Shown here: piece by piece, positions 31,315 through 37,918 of the stretch
Numbering within the stretch: position 1 is the first letter of the stretch
Layout of the letters: each line of letters opens with the position of its first letter
From: an uncultured Treponema sp.
GTDB lineage: Bacteria > Spirochaetota > Spirochaetia > Treponematales > Treponemataceae
Assembly: GCA_946540605.1 (NCBI GenBank)
Contig: CAMNIU010000222.1
Location: forward strand, 1 to 46,701
Length of the DNA stretch: 46,701 nucleotides
Direction of reading: 5' to 3'
The notes under the pieces: model-generated
What the model was told of the DNA's origin: nothing
Databases searched by the model: none
What the model saw: only the letters and a program-made list of their open reading frames with translations
Position numbers and translations under genes: made by a program

Positions 31315-31377
31315 TAAAATCGAAAATCCGTTAAAAAACGGGCTGCGACAGCGGGCTGCTTTAGGATTATCGAAAAA
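31315..31377 (+). repeat. 63-bp element E, copy 1 (after rpsO)
   Basis: Left arm 31315-31338 and right arm 31360-31377 are identical to those of copy 2 (35585-35647). The 21-nt core (31339-31359) is unrelated and is a direct repeat CGGGCTGC-GACAG-CGGGCTGC. The arms contain TCGAAAATCC and GGATTATCGA, which can pair as a 10-bp stem with one A-A mismatch. Confidence 0.85.
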
Positions 31378-31387
31378 ATGTCTCAGA

Positions 31388-31404
31388 GGCAAGCTGTGCT
31401 TGCC
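31388..31404 (+). other. Short hairpin GGCAAGC-TGT-GCTTGCC
   Basis: A perfect 7-bp stem with a 3-nt loop, between element E1 and the terminator, in the rpsO 3' region. Confidence 0.5.
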
Positions 31405-31412
31405 GACTTTTC

Positions 31413-31450
31413 AAACCCGCCCGGTATTACACTGAGCGGGATTTTTTATT
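31413..31450 (+). terminator. Intrinsic terminator downstream of rpsO
   Basis: CCCGC (31416-31420) and GCGGG (31436-31440) form the stem, followed by ATTTTTTATT. It ends rpsO transcription before the small lipoprotein gene. Confidence 0.75.
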
Positions 31451-31465
31451 TTATGGAGAAATAGT

Positions 31466-31914
31466 ATGAAGAGAAAAGTTAGTGCATTTACATTTGTTTT
31501 GGTTTTCACAATGTTTATATTTACCGCGTGTGCAAGTTCGTCAGCATTGGAAAAAATGATAGTTATGTGGATTTTTCTATGGAAGACGATTTATCCTGGT
31601 TGCAGGGGAAGTGGAAGCTTACAAAATGGGAAACTGATAACCATGGTGTAAAAGAGGATAATACTAAAATATATAAATATCAGTTTCTTATAATTAATGG
31701 AAAGCAAAAAACAGATAAACTCTTTGAAGAGTCCGCGTCAGCAGATGGAAAGCTGACATCTAATATTTATTCTGTTGAAGAATATTTTATGTTGAACAGT
31801 TTTGAAAGTGGGCATTCAAACAAAGTTAATAAGTCAAAAAATAAACTTTTATTAACTCGAGAGTTTGCATTAGACCCAGAAGTAATTTTTTCTTATACAT
31901 TTACAAAGCAGTAA
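31466..31914 (+). pseudogene. Small lipoprotein gene interrupted by a -1 frame break at an A6 tract
   Basis: The first frame begins at 31466 with a good Shine-Dalgarno (ATGGAGAAATAGT) and encodes a lipoprotein signal (MKRKVSAFTFVLVFTMFIFTAC). It then leaves any sensible sequence after SSALEK. The mature domain continues in the -1 frame from about 31552 to 31914 (NDSYVDFSMEDDLSWLQGKWKLTKWETDN...FSYTFTKQ), which resembles small lipocalin-like lipoproteins (GkWkL). The switch coincides with GGAAAAAATG; one extra A would restore a single ORF of about 149 residues. It could be a real mutation, a phase-variable tract, ribosomal frameshifting or a sequencing error. Confidence 0.7.
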
Positions 31915-31938
31915 AACGAATATTTGTCTGGTAATAAG

Positions 31939-32871
31939 TTACAGTAAGAATTCTTCGATAAGTTTTTCAAGCGTTCGGATGGAAGGCGGATCAGTCTGTG
32001 TTTCCATCGTGATTATGAGATTGCGGCCGGGGAGAATTCCGTTTTCAGTATAGAGACGGAGTTTTCTGGCCGCTTTTTTCGAGTAGTCTGGATCGTGCAT
32101 AAGACCAAAGTGCTCCCAGTAGAACTCCTGACGGGTGCGCGTGTTGAGACAGAGGAAGTCGGGGTGAAGGGTGACGGCAGTGTGGGTATTGGATGTGTTG
32201 ATGCTGCCGGTGGGTGTTGTGTGTGTGCCGGAGCTAGAGGTGCGGTGATTGAGCTTGTCGAAATCATCATGGGTACTTGTGGTGCCGTTGCGCCGGAGTA
32301 TGAGCGGGAACTCGTAGCGGTAGGGAATTTTGTGACGATATAGCGTGTCGGCGATTATAACTTCGGACTTTGAGCGCACCCGCTCGTCTCGTGCTGTGTA
32401 GAGAAGCGGGGCATCTTGCGAGAATGGCCGGCCCTTCCATGAGACTTCCTGCCAGAGGACCGCATATTGCTCGTCTGTAAGAGTTACTGGAGTAATTAGT
32501 TCCCGGCGTGGTGTGCAGAGGTTGTCATAGAATTCGGATATACTGTTTCCATTTCCAGTCTGCGAAAGATACATTTCCAGTGATTTAATTTCTTTTTGTA
32601 TTATATTGATGATTTTTTCATCATAGTCATTTTGTGCAAGCGACCTTGCAAAGTCTATTTGATTTTTACGTATATATTTTCCTGTAAAATCATCTGGGGT
32701 TGTGTAATGGTAGTATTGCGGGCGATGTGTGCCTTTTTGTGCTACGCGCAAATGTCCTTCTGGTGGATTTTTTGTGCGCTTTAATAAAAGTGACAGCGCA
32801 TGTTTTAAGTGTTTTAGTTTTTCTCGCAATTGAGAGTTCAATGTGTCTGGTGGAATTAGTTCAATACTCAT
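31939..32871 (-). CDS. PD-(D/E)XK-like putative nuclease of unknown role
   Basis: About 310 residues; start at 32871 chosen for GGAAGG upstream, not the longer frame from 32922, which begins inside a palindrome. The N-terminal part is basic and helical. The C-terminal half has RSKSEVIIADTLYRHKIPYRYEFPLIL, then HPDFLCLNTRTRQEFYWEHFG, then AARKLRLYTENGILPGRNLIITMET. This order (conserved Glu, PDF, E-x-H, core helix) fits a PD-(D/E)XK-type endonuclease fold, although the last Lys is His. A Ser/Thr/His-rich insert of ~40 residues separates LIL and HPDF and includes a REP-like palindrome. No methyltransferase or partner is nearby. Function not assigned. Confidence 0.65.
   Translation of the reverse strand: MSIELIPPDTLNSQLREKLKHLKHALSLLLKRTKNPPEGHLRVAQKGTHRPQYYHYTTPDDFTGKYIRKNQIDFARSLAQNDYDEKIINIIQKEIKSLEMYLSQTGNGNSISEFYDNLCTPRRELITPVTLTDEQYAVLWQEVSWKGRPFSQDAPLLYTARDERVRSKSEVIIADTLYRHKIPYRYEFPLILRRNGTTSTHDDFDKLNHRTSSSGTHTTPTGSINTSNTHTAVTLHPDFLCLNTRTRQEFYWEHFGLMHDPDYSKKAARKLRLYTENGILPGRNLIITMETQTDPPSIRTLEKLIEEFLL
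32244..32268. repeat. REP-like palindrome inside the nuclease-like gene
   Basis: GGTGATT (32244-32250) and AATCATC (32262-32268) flank GAGCTTGTCGA. Read on the minus strand it encodes DDFDKLNHR. GAGCTTGTCGA palindromes are common extragenic repeats in many bacteria, but here one lies inside a reading frame, within a low-complexity insert. Confidence 0.5.
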
Positions 32872-32917
32872 CTTTTGCCTTCCTTTCTGATTGTATGATA
32901 TGTTTTTATGTGTTTTT

Positions 32918-33121
32918 CCCATAGAAAAGTAATTTATGTAATTTCTATGGGTATTATGAAATGACTTTTTGTATTAAGTGGTGGATTTGTATAAATAATT
33001 TCATATAGAAATTGATATTTATGTATCTCTATGTGATTTTAATCTTTATTTTTAATTTTGAAGGCTGTGTTTTTAAGTTGATGTTTCCCATAGAACTTAT
33101 GCTATTGTCTTTTCTATGGGA
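32918..33121. promoter_or_regulatory. Array of three palindromes spaced 84-85 bp
   Basis: P1: CCCATAGAAA (32918-32927) with TTTCTATGGG (32942-32951). P2: CATATAGA (33002-33009) with TCTATGTG (33028-33035), one mismatch. P3: TCCCATAGAA (33086-33095) with TTCTATGGGA (33112-33121). Centres are at 32934.5, 33018.5 and 33103.5. The arms share ATAGA but the 14-18-nt loops are unrelated. P1 is 47 nt upstream of the nuclease-like start. A multi-operator control region is the simplest reading. Confidence 0.6.
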
Positions 33122-33349
33122 GAATTGGAGTTTTACAGAAGTTTTCTATATATAATATAGACTTAAAATGTGTTTTTTTAGACCACTTTCAGCAATTTTT
33201 TTTATTTATTTTCTTCATTGATTAATCTTTCGTTATGGATTAAAATTAAGTATTGTATTTTTTATTTCTGGCCACGGGGAATTGGGGCGTTGTGGGGTGT
33301 TTGTTCTGCGACTTTCGCGATATCTGTGTTTTTATGGCTGGCTGATGAT

Positions 33350-33410
33350 TACCCCGCTGGGTGGGGTAGCCCGCAACGAAGTGCGGGCGTAGGGCGGGGC
33401 TCCGCCCTCC
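33350..33410. repeat. GC-rich composite palindrome, family F copy 2
   Basis: GGGGTAGC, then GCCCGCA-ACGAAG-TGCGGGC (33369-33388), then GGGCGG-GGCT-CCGCCC (33392-33407). It has the same modular plan as 7918-8013. It is strongly GC-rich within an AT-rich space. Confidence 0.65.
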
Positions 33411-33422
33411 TTGATAATGCAT

Positions 33423-33437
33423 ATTAGTTTTACTAAT
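33423..33437. promoter_or_regulatory. Palindrome upstream of pnp
   Basis: ATTAGTTTTACTAAT, a 6-3-6 inverted repeat. Its core differs by one base from the ilvE-leader palindrome at 28113-28125. Confidence 0.4.
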
Positions 33438-33449
33438 AAATAGAAAAAA

Positions 33450-33476
33450 ACACGCGTCGGATGTAGTGACGTGTGT
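33450..33476 (+). promoter_or_regulatory. Leader hairpin just upstream of the pnp ribosome site
   Basis: ACACGCGTC (33450-33458) pairs with GACGTGTGT (33468-33476) over a 9-nt loop, with one G-U pair. AGGAG follows at once. In E. coli a pnp leader stem is cleaved by RNase III and PNPase for autoregulation; a similar role here is an inference from position. Confidence 0.5.
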
Positions 33477-33487
33477 AGGAGAAAATT

Positions 33488-35587
33488 ATGTCTGTAGAAA
33501 GAGTAACCTACAAACTTGGAGATGCCGATCTCATCCTGGAAACTGGAAAAATCGGTAAACAGGCTAATGGATGTGTTTACGCTCAGTGGGGCGGAGCCGC
33601 TATTATTGCAACTATTTGTGCTTCGTCTGCTGTTACAGAAGGTCAGGACTTTGTTCCTGTAACTGTTGAGTACAACGAAAAATTCTATGCTGCCGGAAAG
33701 ATCCCTGGCGGTTTTGTAAAGCGAGAGGGTAGACCAAAGGACAAGGAGATTCTCGTATCTCGTCTTATCGACCGCCCAATGCGTCCGCTTTTTGAGCCAT
33801 CTTTTGGTCACGAACTTCAGATTGTTCCAACTTGTGTTTCTTGCGATGGCGTTCATACTCAGGATATTCTTGCCGTAATCGCAGCTTCTGCTGCAACTTG
33901 TATTTCTGATATTCCATTCCACGGTCCGGTTGCTGCCTGCCGCGTTGGATATTTGAACGGTGAATACATTATCAACCCTACATTCGAACAGATTGAAAAG
34001 GGCGACCTTGAAATTGTTGTTGCCGGAACTAAAGACGGCTTTACTATGGTAGAAGGTGGTGCTAACGAAGTTTCAGAGGAATTGATGCTCGGAGCTTTGG
34101 AACGCGCTCAGAAGTTCATTACTGATATGTGTCTCTTGCAGGAAGAACTTGTTAAGAAGGCTGGTAAGGAAAAGCTTCCTTTGAATCCTCTTGATGTAAC
34201 TTTGGACAACGCAGAAGCAATCGAAGCCGAAGCAACTCCACTTCTTAAAGAAGCATGCTTCAAGGGCAGCAAGATTGAACGCGGTAAGGCAATTGCTCAG
34301 GTTCAGAGAGACCTCGCTGCAAAATATGCTGAACAGCTTTCTGACCCGATCCAGGCAAAGCTTTTCTGTACTTTGATGGACGACATTCAGTACAAGCTCC
34401 TCCGCAAGTCTATTCTTGATGAAGGCGTTCGCGTTGATGGCCGTAAGGTTGACGAAATCCGCCCAATCACCTGTGAAATAAACGTATTGCCAACTCCTCA
34501 TGGATCCGCACTTTTCACTCGTGGTGAAACTCAGTCTCTTGCTGTATGTACTCTTGGTACTGCAATGGATGAACAGACTTATGATGATATCGATGGAGAC
34601 AGAAGCGAGCACTTCATCCTCCACTATAACTTCCCACCATACTCAGTTGGTGAAACTGGTAAGCTTACAACAGGCCGCCGTGAAATTGGTCACGGAAACC
34701 TGGCTCGCCGCTCACTTGCTGCTATGGTTCCAAGCCGCGAAGAGTTCCCATACACAATCCGCGTAGTTTCTGAAATCATGGAATCTAACGGTTCTTCATC
34801 TCAGGCTTCTACTTGTGGTGGTACACTTTGTATGCTGGCTGCCGGCGTTCCAATGAAGAAGATGGTAGCAGGTATTGCTATGGGTCTTATCACAGAACCA
34901 GAGGGAGACAATCCTTATGGCCGCTATAAGATTTTGAGCGATATTCTTGGTGAAGAAGACCACCTTGGTGATATGGACTTTAAGGTAGCCGGAACTAAAG
35001 ACGGTATTACCGGTTTCCAGATGGATATTAAGATTGCCGGTGTAACAACTGAAATCATGAAGAAGGCTATGGAACAGGCTCGCCAGGGTCGTCTCCATAT
35101 CCTTTCTATTATGGAAAAATGCATCGATAAGCCGGCTCCACTTGCAAAGAACGCTCCACAGATTCTTACAATGAAGATTCCTGTAGACAAGATTGGCGCT
35201 CTCATTGGACCAGGCGGAAAGAATGTTAAGGCTCTCTGCTCTCAGTATGATGTAACAATCAACACTGATGATGACGGAACTGTAACAATCTACTCTAAGA
35301 ACGGCTTGAATGCTGAGGCTGCTAAAAAGGCTGTTAAGGGCATTACAGAAGATCCTGAGGTTGGAACAATCTATCAGGGAACTGTAAAGCGCATTATGGA
35401 CTTTGGTGCCTTTGTAGAAATCCTTCCTGGAAAAGAAGGTCTCTGCCACATTTCAAAGCTTTCAAAGCAGCGCGTAAACAAGGTAACTGATGTTCTTACA
35501 GAAGGTCAGGTAATTCCTGTTAAGCTTCTCGAAGTAGACAAGCAGGGAAGATTGAACCTTTCTTATATTGATGCTCTGGATGCCTAA
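33488..35587 (+). CDS. pnp: Polyribonucleotide nucleotidyltransferase (PNPase)
   Basis: A 699-residue phosphorolytic 3'-5' exoribonuclease of the RNA degradosome. The first RNase PH core (residues 1-~230), the helical domain, the second core (DGRKVDEIRPITCEINVLPTPHGSALFTRGETQ, FPPYSVGETG, RREIGHGNLA, LGEEDHLGDMDFKVAGTKDGITGFQMDIK), the KH domain (VDKIGALIGPGGKNVKAL) and the S1 domain (VGTIYQGTVKRIMDFGAFVEILPGKEGLCHISKL) are all complete. AGGAG precedes the ATG and a hairpin precedes that. Its stop codon TAA is the first three bases of element E copy 2, an element also found after rpsO. Confidence 0.98.
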   Translation: MSVERVTYKLGDADLILETGKIGKQANGCVYAQWGGAAIIATICASSAVTEGQDFVPVTVEYNEKFYAAGKIPGGFVKREGRPKDKEILVSRLIDRPMRPLFEPSFGHELQIVPTCVSCDGVHTQDILAVIAASAATCISDIPFHGPVAACRVGYLNGEYIINPTFEQIEKGDLEIVVAGTKDGFTMVEGGANEVSEELMLGALERAQKFITDMCLLQEELVKKAGKEKLPLNPLDVTLDNAEAIEAEATPLLKEACFKGSKIERGKAIAQVQRDLAAKYAEQLSDPIQAKLFCTLMDDIQYKLLRKSILDEGVRVDGRKVDEIRPITCEINVLPTPHGSALFTRGETQSLAVCTLGTAMDEQTYDDIDGDRSEHFILHYNFPPYSVGETGKLTTGRREIGHGNLARRSLAAMVPSREEFPYTIRVVSEIMESNGSSSQASTCGGTLCMLAAGVPMKKMVAGIAMGLITEPEGDNPYGRYKILSDILGEEDHLGDMDFKVAGTKDGITGFQMDIKIAGVTTEIMKKAMEQARQGRLHILSIMEKCIDKPAPLAKNAPQILTMKIPVDKIGALIGPGGKNVKALCSQYDVTINTDDDGTVTIYSKNGLNAEAAKKAVKGITEDPEVGTIYQGTVKRIMDFGAFVEILPGKEGLCHISKLSKQRVNKVTDVLTEGQVIPVKLLEVDKQGRLNLSYIDALDA

Positions 35588-35647
35588 AATCGAAAATCCG
35601 TTAAAAAAAGTTGTACAACAGTGCAACTTTTTAGGATTATCGAAAAA
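35585..35647 (+). repeat. 63-bp element E, copy 2 (after pnp)
   Basis: The arms are identical to copy 1. The 21-nt core (35609-35629) together with the arm ends forms a 12-bp hairpin AAAAAGTTGTAC-AACA-GTGCAACTTTTT. The element begins with the pnp stop codon. The core hairpin with its U-run could act as a terminator. Confidence 0.85.
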
Positions 35648-35663
35648 GGGGGAGAAATAATTA

Positions 35664-35751
35664 AAATTCCTCACAGAGCATAAGAGGACACAGAGGGGAA
35701 AATTGAAATTAATTTCTCTCTGTGTCCTCTGTGCTCTTTATGAGGAATTTT
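35664..35751. repeat. ~85-bp nested palindromic repeat, family B copy 4
   Basis: AAAATTCCTCACAGAGCATAAGAGG at the left; CTCTGTGTCCTCTGTG and CTCTTTATGAGGAATTTT at the right. It lies between pnp and the small membrane protein gene, ending about 6 nt before that gene's AGGAGG ribosome site. Confidence 0.85.
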
Positions 35752-35768
35752 TTATATAGGAGGAATTT

Positions 35769-36188
35769 ATGGCAAAAACAACTAATCGTGGGCTCGGTGC
35801 TCTTTTCATTAGAATCGCACTCGCAGCTTATTTCATCATCACCGGACTCTGTATGCTCGGAGTAGGTGGTTCTGTAAAAGCAAGTCAGGCAGGGGCAGCA
35901 ATTTATGAAATTTTCAGCGGCGATCTTGCAAAAATCGTGGCAATTGCTGTTGCAGTTCTTTTGCTAATTGGCGGTGTTTGCATTGCAATCACAATTTTCC
36001 GAGATCTCGGAAACTGGGATAATACAGTAATGATTATCCTAACCGTAATCTGGGTAATAATTGCCGTAGTTGCCGATGTTTTCAGTCGTTCATTTGGCGT
36101 AAACAAACTTGATGGAAGTGCTATGTTCTGGATTTTGAATGTGGCTAAAGATTTGCTTATTATTGGTGGACTTCTTTCAATAAGATAA
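35769..36188 (+). CDS. Small four-TM membrane protein of unknown function
   Basis: 139 residues with four hydrophobic segments: ALFIRIALAAYFIITGLCML, IVAIAVAVLLLIGGVCIAITIF, VMIILTVIWVIIAVVADVF and WILNVAKDLLIIGGLLSI. The N-terminal MAKTTNRGLG is basic, so it probably starts in the cytoplasm. There are no catalytic or transport motifs that I recognise; the layout is loosely like DoxX-type proteins. It has a strong AGGAGG Shine-Dalgarno. dut begins 34 nt after its stop, so cotranscription is likely. Confidence 0.75.
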   Translation: MAKTTNRGLGALFIRIALAAYFIITGLCMLGVGGSVKASQAGAAIYEIFSGDLAKIVAIAVAVLLLIGGVCIAITIFRDLGNWDNTVMIILTVIWVIIAVVADVFSRSFGVNKLDGSAMFWILNVAKDLLIIGGLLSIR

Positions 36189-36194
36189 GGATAG

Positions 36195-36214
36195 ATTCCC
36201 GCCTGCGCGGGAAT
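36195..36214 (+). repeat. REP-like hairpin before dut, family D copy 3
   Basis: ATTCCCGC-CTGC-GCGGGAAT, an 8-bp perfect stem. AAGGA (36187-36191) lies just 5' and the dut ATG 8 nt 3'. If folded, it would bring the ribosome site to about 11 nt from the ATG. Confidence 0.7.
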
Positions 36215-36222
36215 GACATGTT

Positions 36223-36663
36223 ATGGTAAATATTAAATGTGTGGCCTCGAAAGGGGCCGTAATTCCTGAATACAAAACAAGCGGTGCTGCTGGTGCAGAT
36301 CTTTGTGCACTTTTAGATGCACCGCTTACAATTCCTGCCGGTCGTTCTGCAATGGTTCCAACCGGGCTTTTTTTTGAAATTCCCGAAGGATATGAGGTAC
36401 AGGTTCGTCCGCGCTCCGGGCTTGCCGCTAAAAATGGTGTAACTGTTCTTAATACACCTGGTACTATAGACAGCGACTATCGTGGAGAAATAAAAGTTAT
36501 TCTCATTAATCTTGGAACTTCAGATTTTACAATCAACAGTGGTGACCGAATTGCTCAAATGGTAATTGCTCCTGTTATACAGGCAGCCTTTACTATTACA
36601 GACAGTCTCAGTGAAACAGAACGTGGAGCTGGCGGATTTGGTTCAACTGGTGTTTCAAAATAA
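36223..36663 (+). CDS. dut: Deoxyuridine 5'-triphosphate nucleotidohydrolase
   Basis: A 146-residue trimeric dUTPase that hydrolyses dUTP to dUMP, keeping uracil out of DNA. All five motifs are visible: [12 protein letters not shown] (1), [13 protein letters not shown] (2), [23 protein letters not shown] (3), [11 protein letters not shown] (4) and [10 protein letters not shown] (5). Length is normal. The start lacks a Shine-Dalgarno at normal distance; see the hairpin at 36195-36214. It lies in the rpsO-pnp-dut-LptF/G-tgt group. Confidence 0.97.
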   Translation: MVNIKCVASKGAVIPEYKTSGAAGADLCALLDAPLTIPAGRSAMVPTGLFFEIPEGYEVQVRPRSGLAAKNGVTVLNTPGTIDSDYRGEIKVILINLGTSDFTINSGDRIAQMVIAPVIQAAFTITDSLSETERGAGGFGSTGVSK

Positions 36664-36688
36664 CTAACGGTAGTTTGTTTCTTTCATT

Positions 36689-37909
36689 ATGACGTTCAAA
36701 GAAATCTTAAAAAAAATAAAACGTAACCGCACAATCAGGCTTCTTCATCTTTATAACGAGAAGTTTCAGATACGTGTACTCAAAAGAGGAACTCTTAGAA
36801 ATCATATTCTTGTAAAATATCTTTTTAAGGATTTGTTCCTTTACTTTTTAGTTTCGTTTTTTTTCTTTTTTATGATTTTCTTTGTAAATCAGATTTTGCT
36901 TACTGTAGAAGATCTGCTTGCTAAATCCGCTCCATTTTCGGACGTAATGCGCATTATGGTTTACAGTCTGCCGTTTATTATTGCTCAGTCTGCGCCTTTT
37001 GCAACTCTCGTAGGTTTTTTAATGAGTCTCGGCGGTATGATGAGCAGTAATGAAATCTTGATTTTCCGTGCTGCCGGTTTTTCTTTTTTAAGAATTCTTG
37101 CTCCGGTTGCAGCACTGGGACTTTTTATTTCAATTGGTTCGTTTTTTGTAAACGACTATCTTCTTCCGCTTGGAACTATCAAATACAATAAGCTGATGCG
37201 CGAGATTATGAATTCTACGCCTTCAATCGAACTCGAATCTAACAGCGTTAAGAGGCTTGATACTTCAAGTATTGTAATTGGCGAAGTAAGTGGAAACAGT
37301 GTTTCAGACGTAGTAATATTCGATTCAAAAGATGATAAAGACCGTCTGATTATTGCTGGAAACTCAGTTCTTGTTGGCGCTAAGGAAGAAGGCGTTCTTA
37401 TGCAGTTTGACATGAATGATGCTTCTTTACTTTCTATTGATACAAACAATAGAAATAATTATGACGTATTGAGTTCCGGTCGTACGGTAATGAATGTTTT
37501 TGATTCAGCTTTTCTGGGAAATTATTCGCGTTCTGCACGAGAAATGACAACCTATGATCTTACCCGAACAATTCAGGGAATGAAGGCTGAAAAATCAGAT
37601 AATCCAAGTACAATAAGAAAAATAAATCTCTGGGTAATGGAATGGCATAAGAAATTTGCAATTCCTTTTGGTTCCATCTTTTTTGCATTTCTTGCGTTCT
37701 CACTGGCATTTTTGTTTGGAAAGCACAATGGCCAGATGATAGGACTTTTTCTTGGTATTGTAATCTGTGTACTTTACTGGGCGGTTCAGATTATCGGGCA
37801 GCTTATGGTTACTAAAGTAGGCTTGAATGCATTCTGGTGTATATGGACACCAAACATTGTAATTGGTGCAGTAGGCTTTATTTTTATGCTGGTACTTTTG
37901 AGAAAATAG
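36689..37909 (+). CDS. LptF/LptG (YjgP/YjgQ) family permease 1
   Basis: 406 residues. The hydrophilic N-terminus of ~45 residues is longer than usual, then the family pattern follows: LVKYLFKDLFLYFLVSFFFFFMIFFVNQIL (TM1), LPFIIAQSAPFATLVGFLMSLGGMMSSNEILIFRAAGFSFLRIL (TM2-3), a periplasmic beta-jellyroll (~150-290), and WVMEWHKKFAIPFGSIFFAFLAFSLAFLFG with further TM segments at the end. In LPS-bearing bacteria LptFG extract LPS from the inner membrane. Which envelope glycolipid is moved here is not known. No LptB, LptC or LptA is visible. The ribosome site is unclear. The next permease starts 9 nt after its stop. Confidence 0.87.
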   Translation: MTFKEILKKIKRNRTIRLLHLYNEKFQIRVLKRGTLRNHILVKYLFKDLFLYFLVSFFFFFMIFFVNQILLTVEDLLAKSAPFSDVMRIMVYSLPFIIAQSAPFATLVGFLMSLGGMMSSNEILIFRAAGFSFLRILAPVAALGLFISIGSFFVNDYLLPLGTIKYNKLMREIMNSTPSIELESNSVKRLDTSSIVIGEVSGNSVSDVVIFDSKDDKDRLIIAGNSVLVGAKEEGVLMQFDMNDASLLSIDTNNRNNYDVLSSGRTVMNVFDSAFLGNYSRSAREMTTYDLTRTIQGMKAEKSDNPSTIRKINLWVMEWHKKFAIPFGSIFFAFLAFSLAFLFGKHNGQMIGLFLGIVICVLYWAVQIIGQLMVTKVGLNAFWCIWTPNIVIGAVGFIFMLVLLRK

Positions 37910-37918
37910 GGGCGGGAT

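Larger units (their letters stand above)
32872..33487. other. 616-nt non-coding region between the nuclease-like gene and pnp
   Basis: It contains three spaced palindromes (32918-33121), about 180 nt of AT-rich DNA, a GC-rich composite repeat (33350-33410) and the pnp leader. A 69-codon frame at 33218-33427 starts with TTG, has no ribosome site and runs through the repeat; it is not considered a gene. Confidence 0.7.

Noticed and set aside
32918-33121. CRISPR or type III toxin-antitoxin RNA repeat array
   Set aside because: There are only three units. Arms are conserved but loops and spacers are not repeated, there is no cas gene, and the adjacent protein does not look like ToxN.
33218-33427. 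A 69-codon frame upstream of pnp
   Set aside because: It starts with TTG without a ribosome site and runs through the GC-rich repeat F2.
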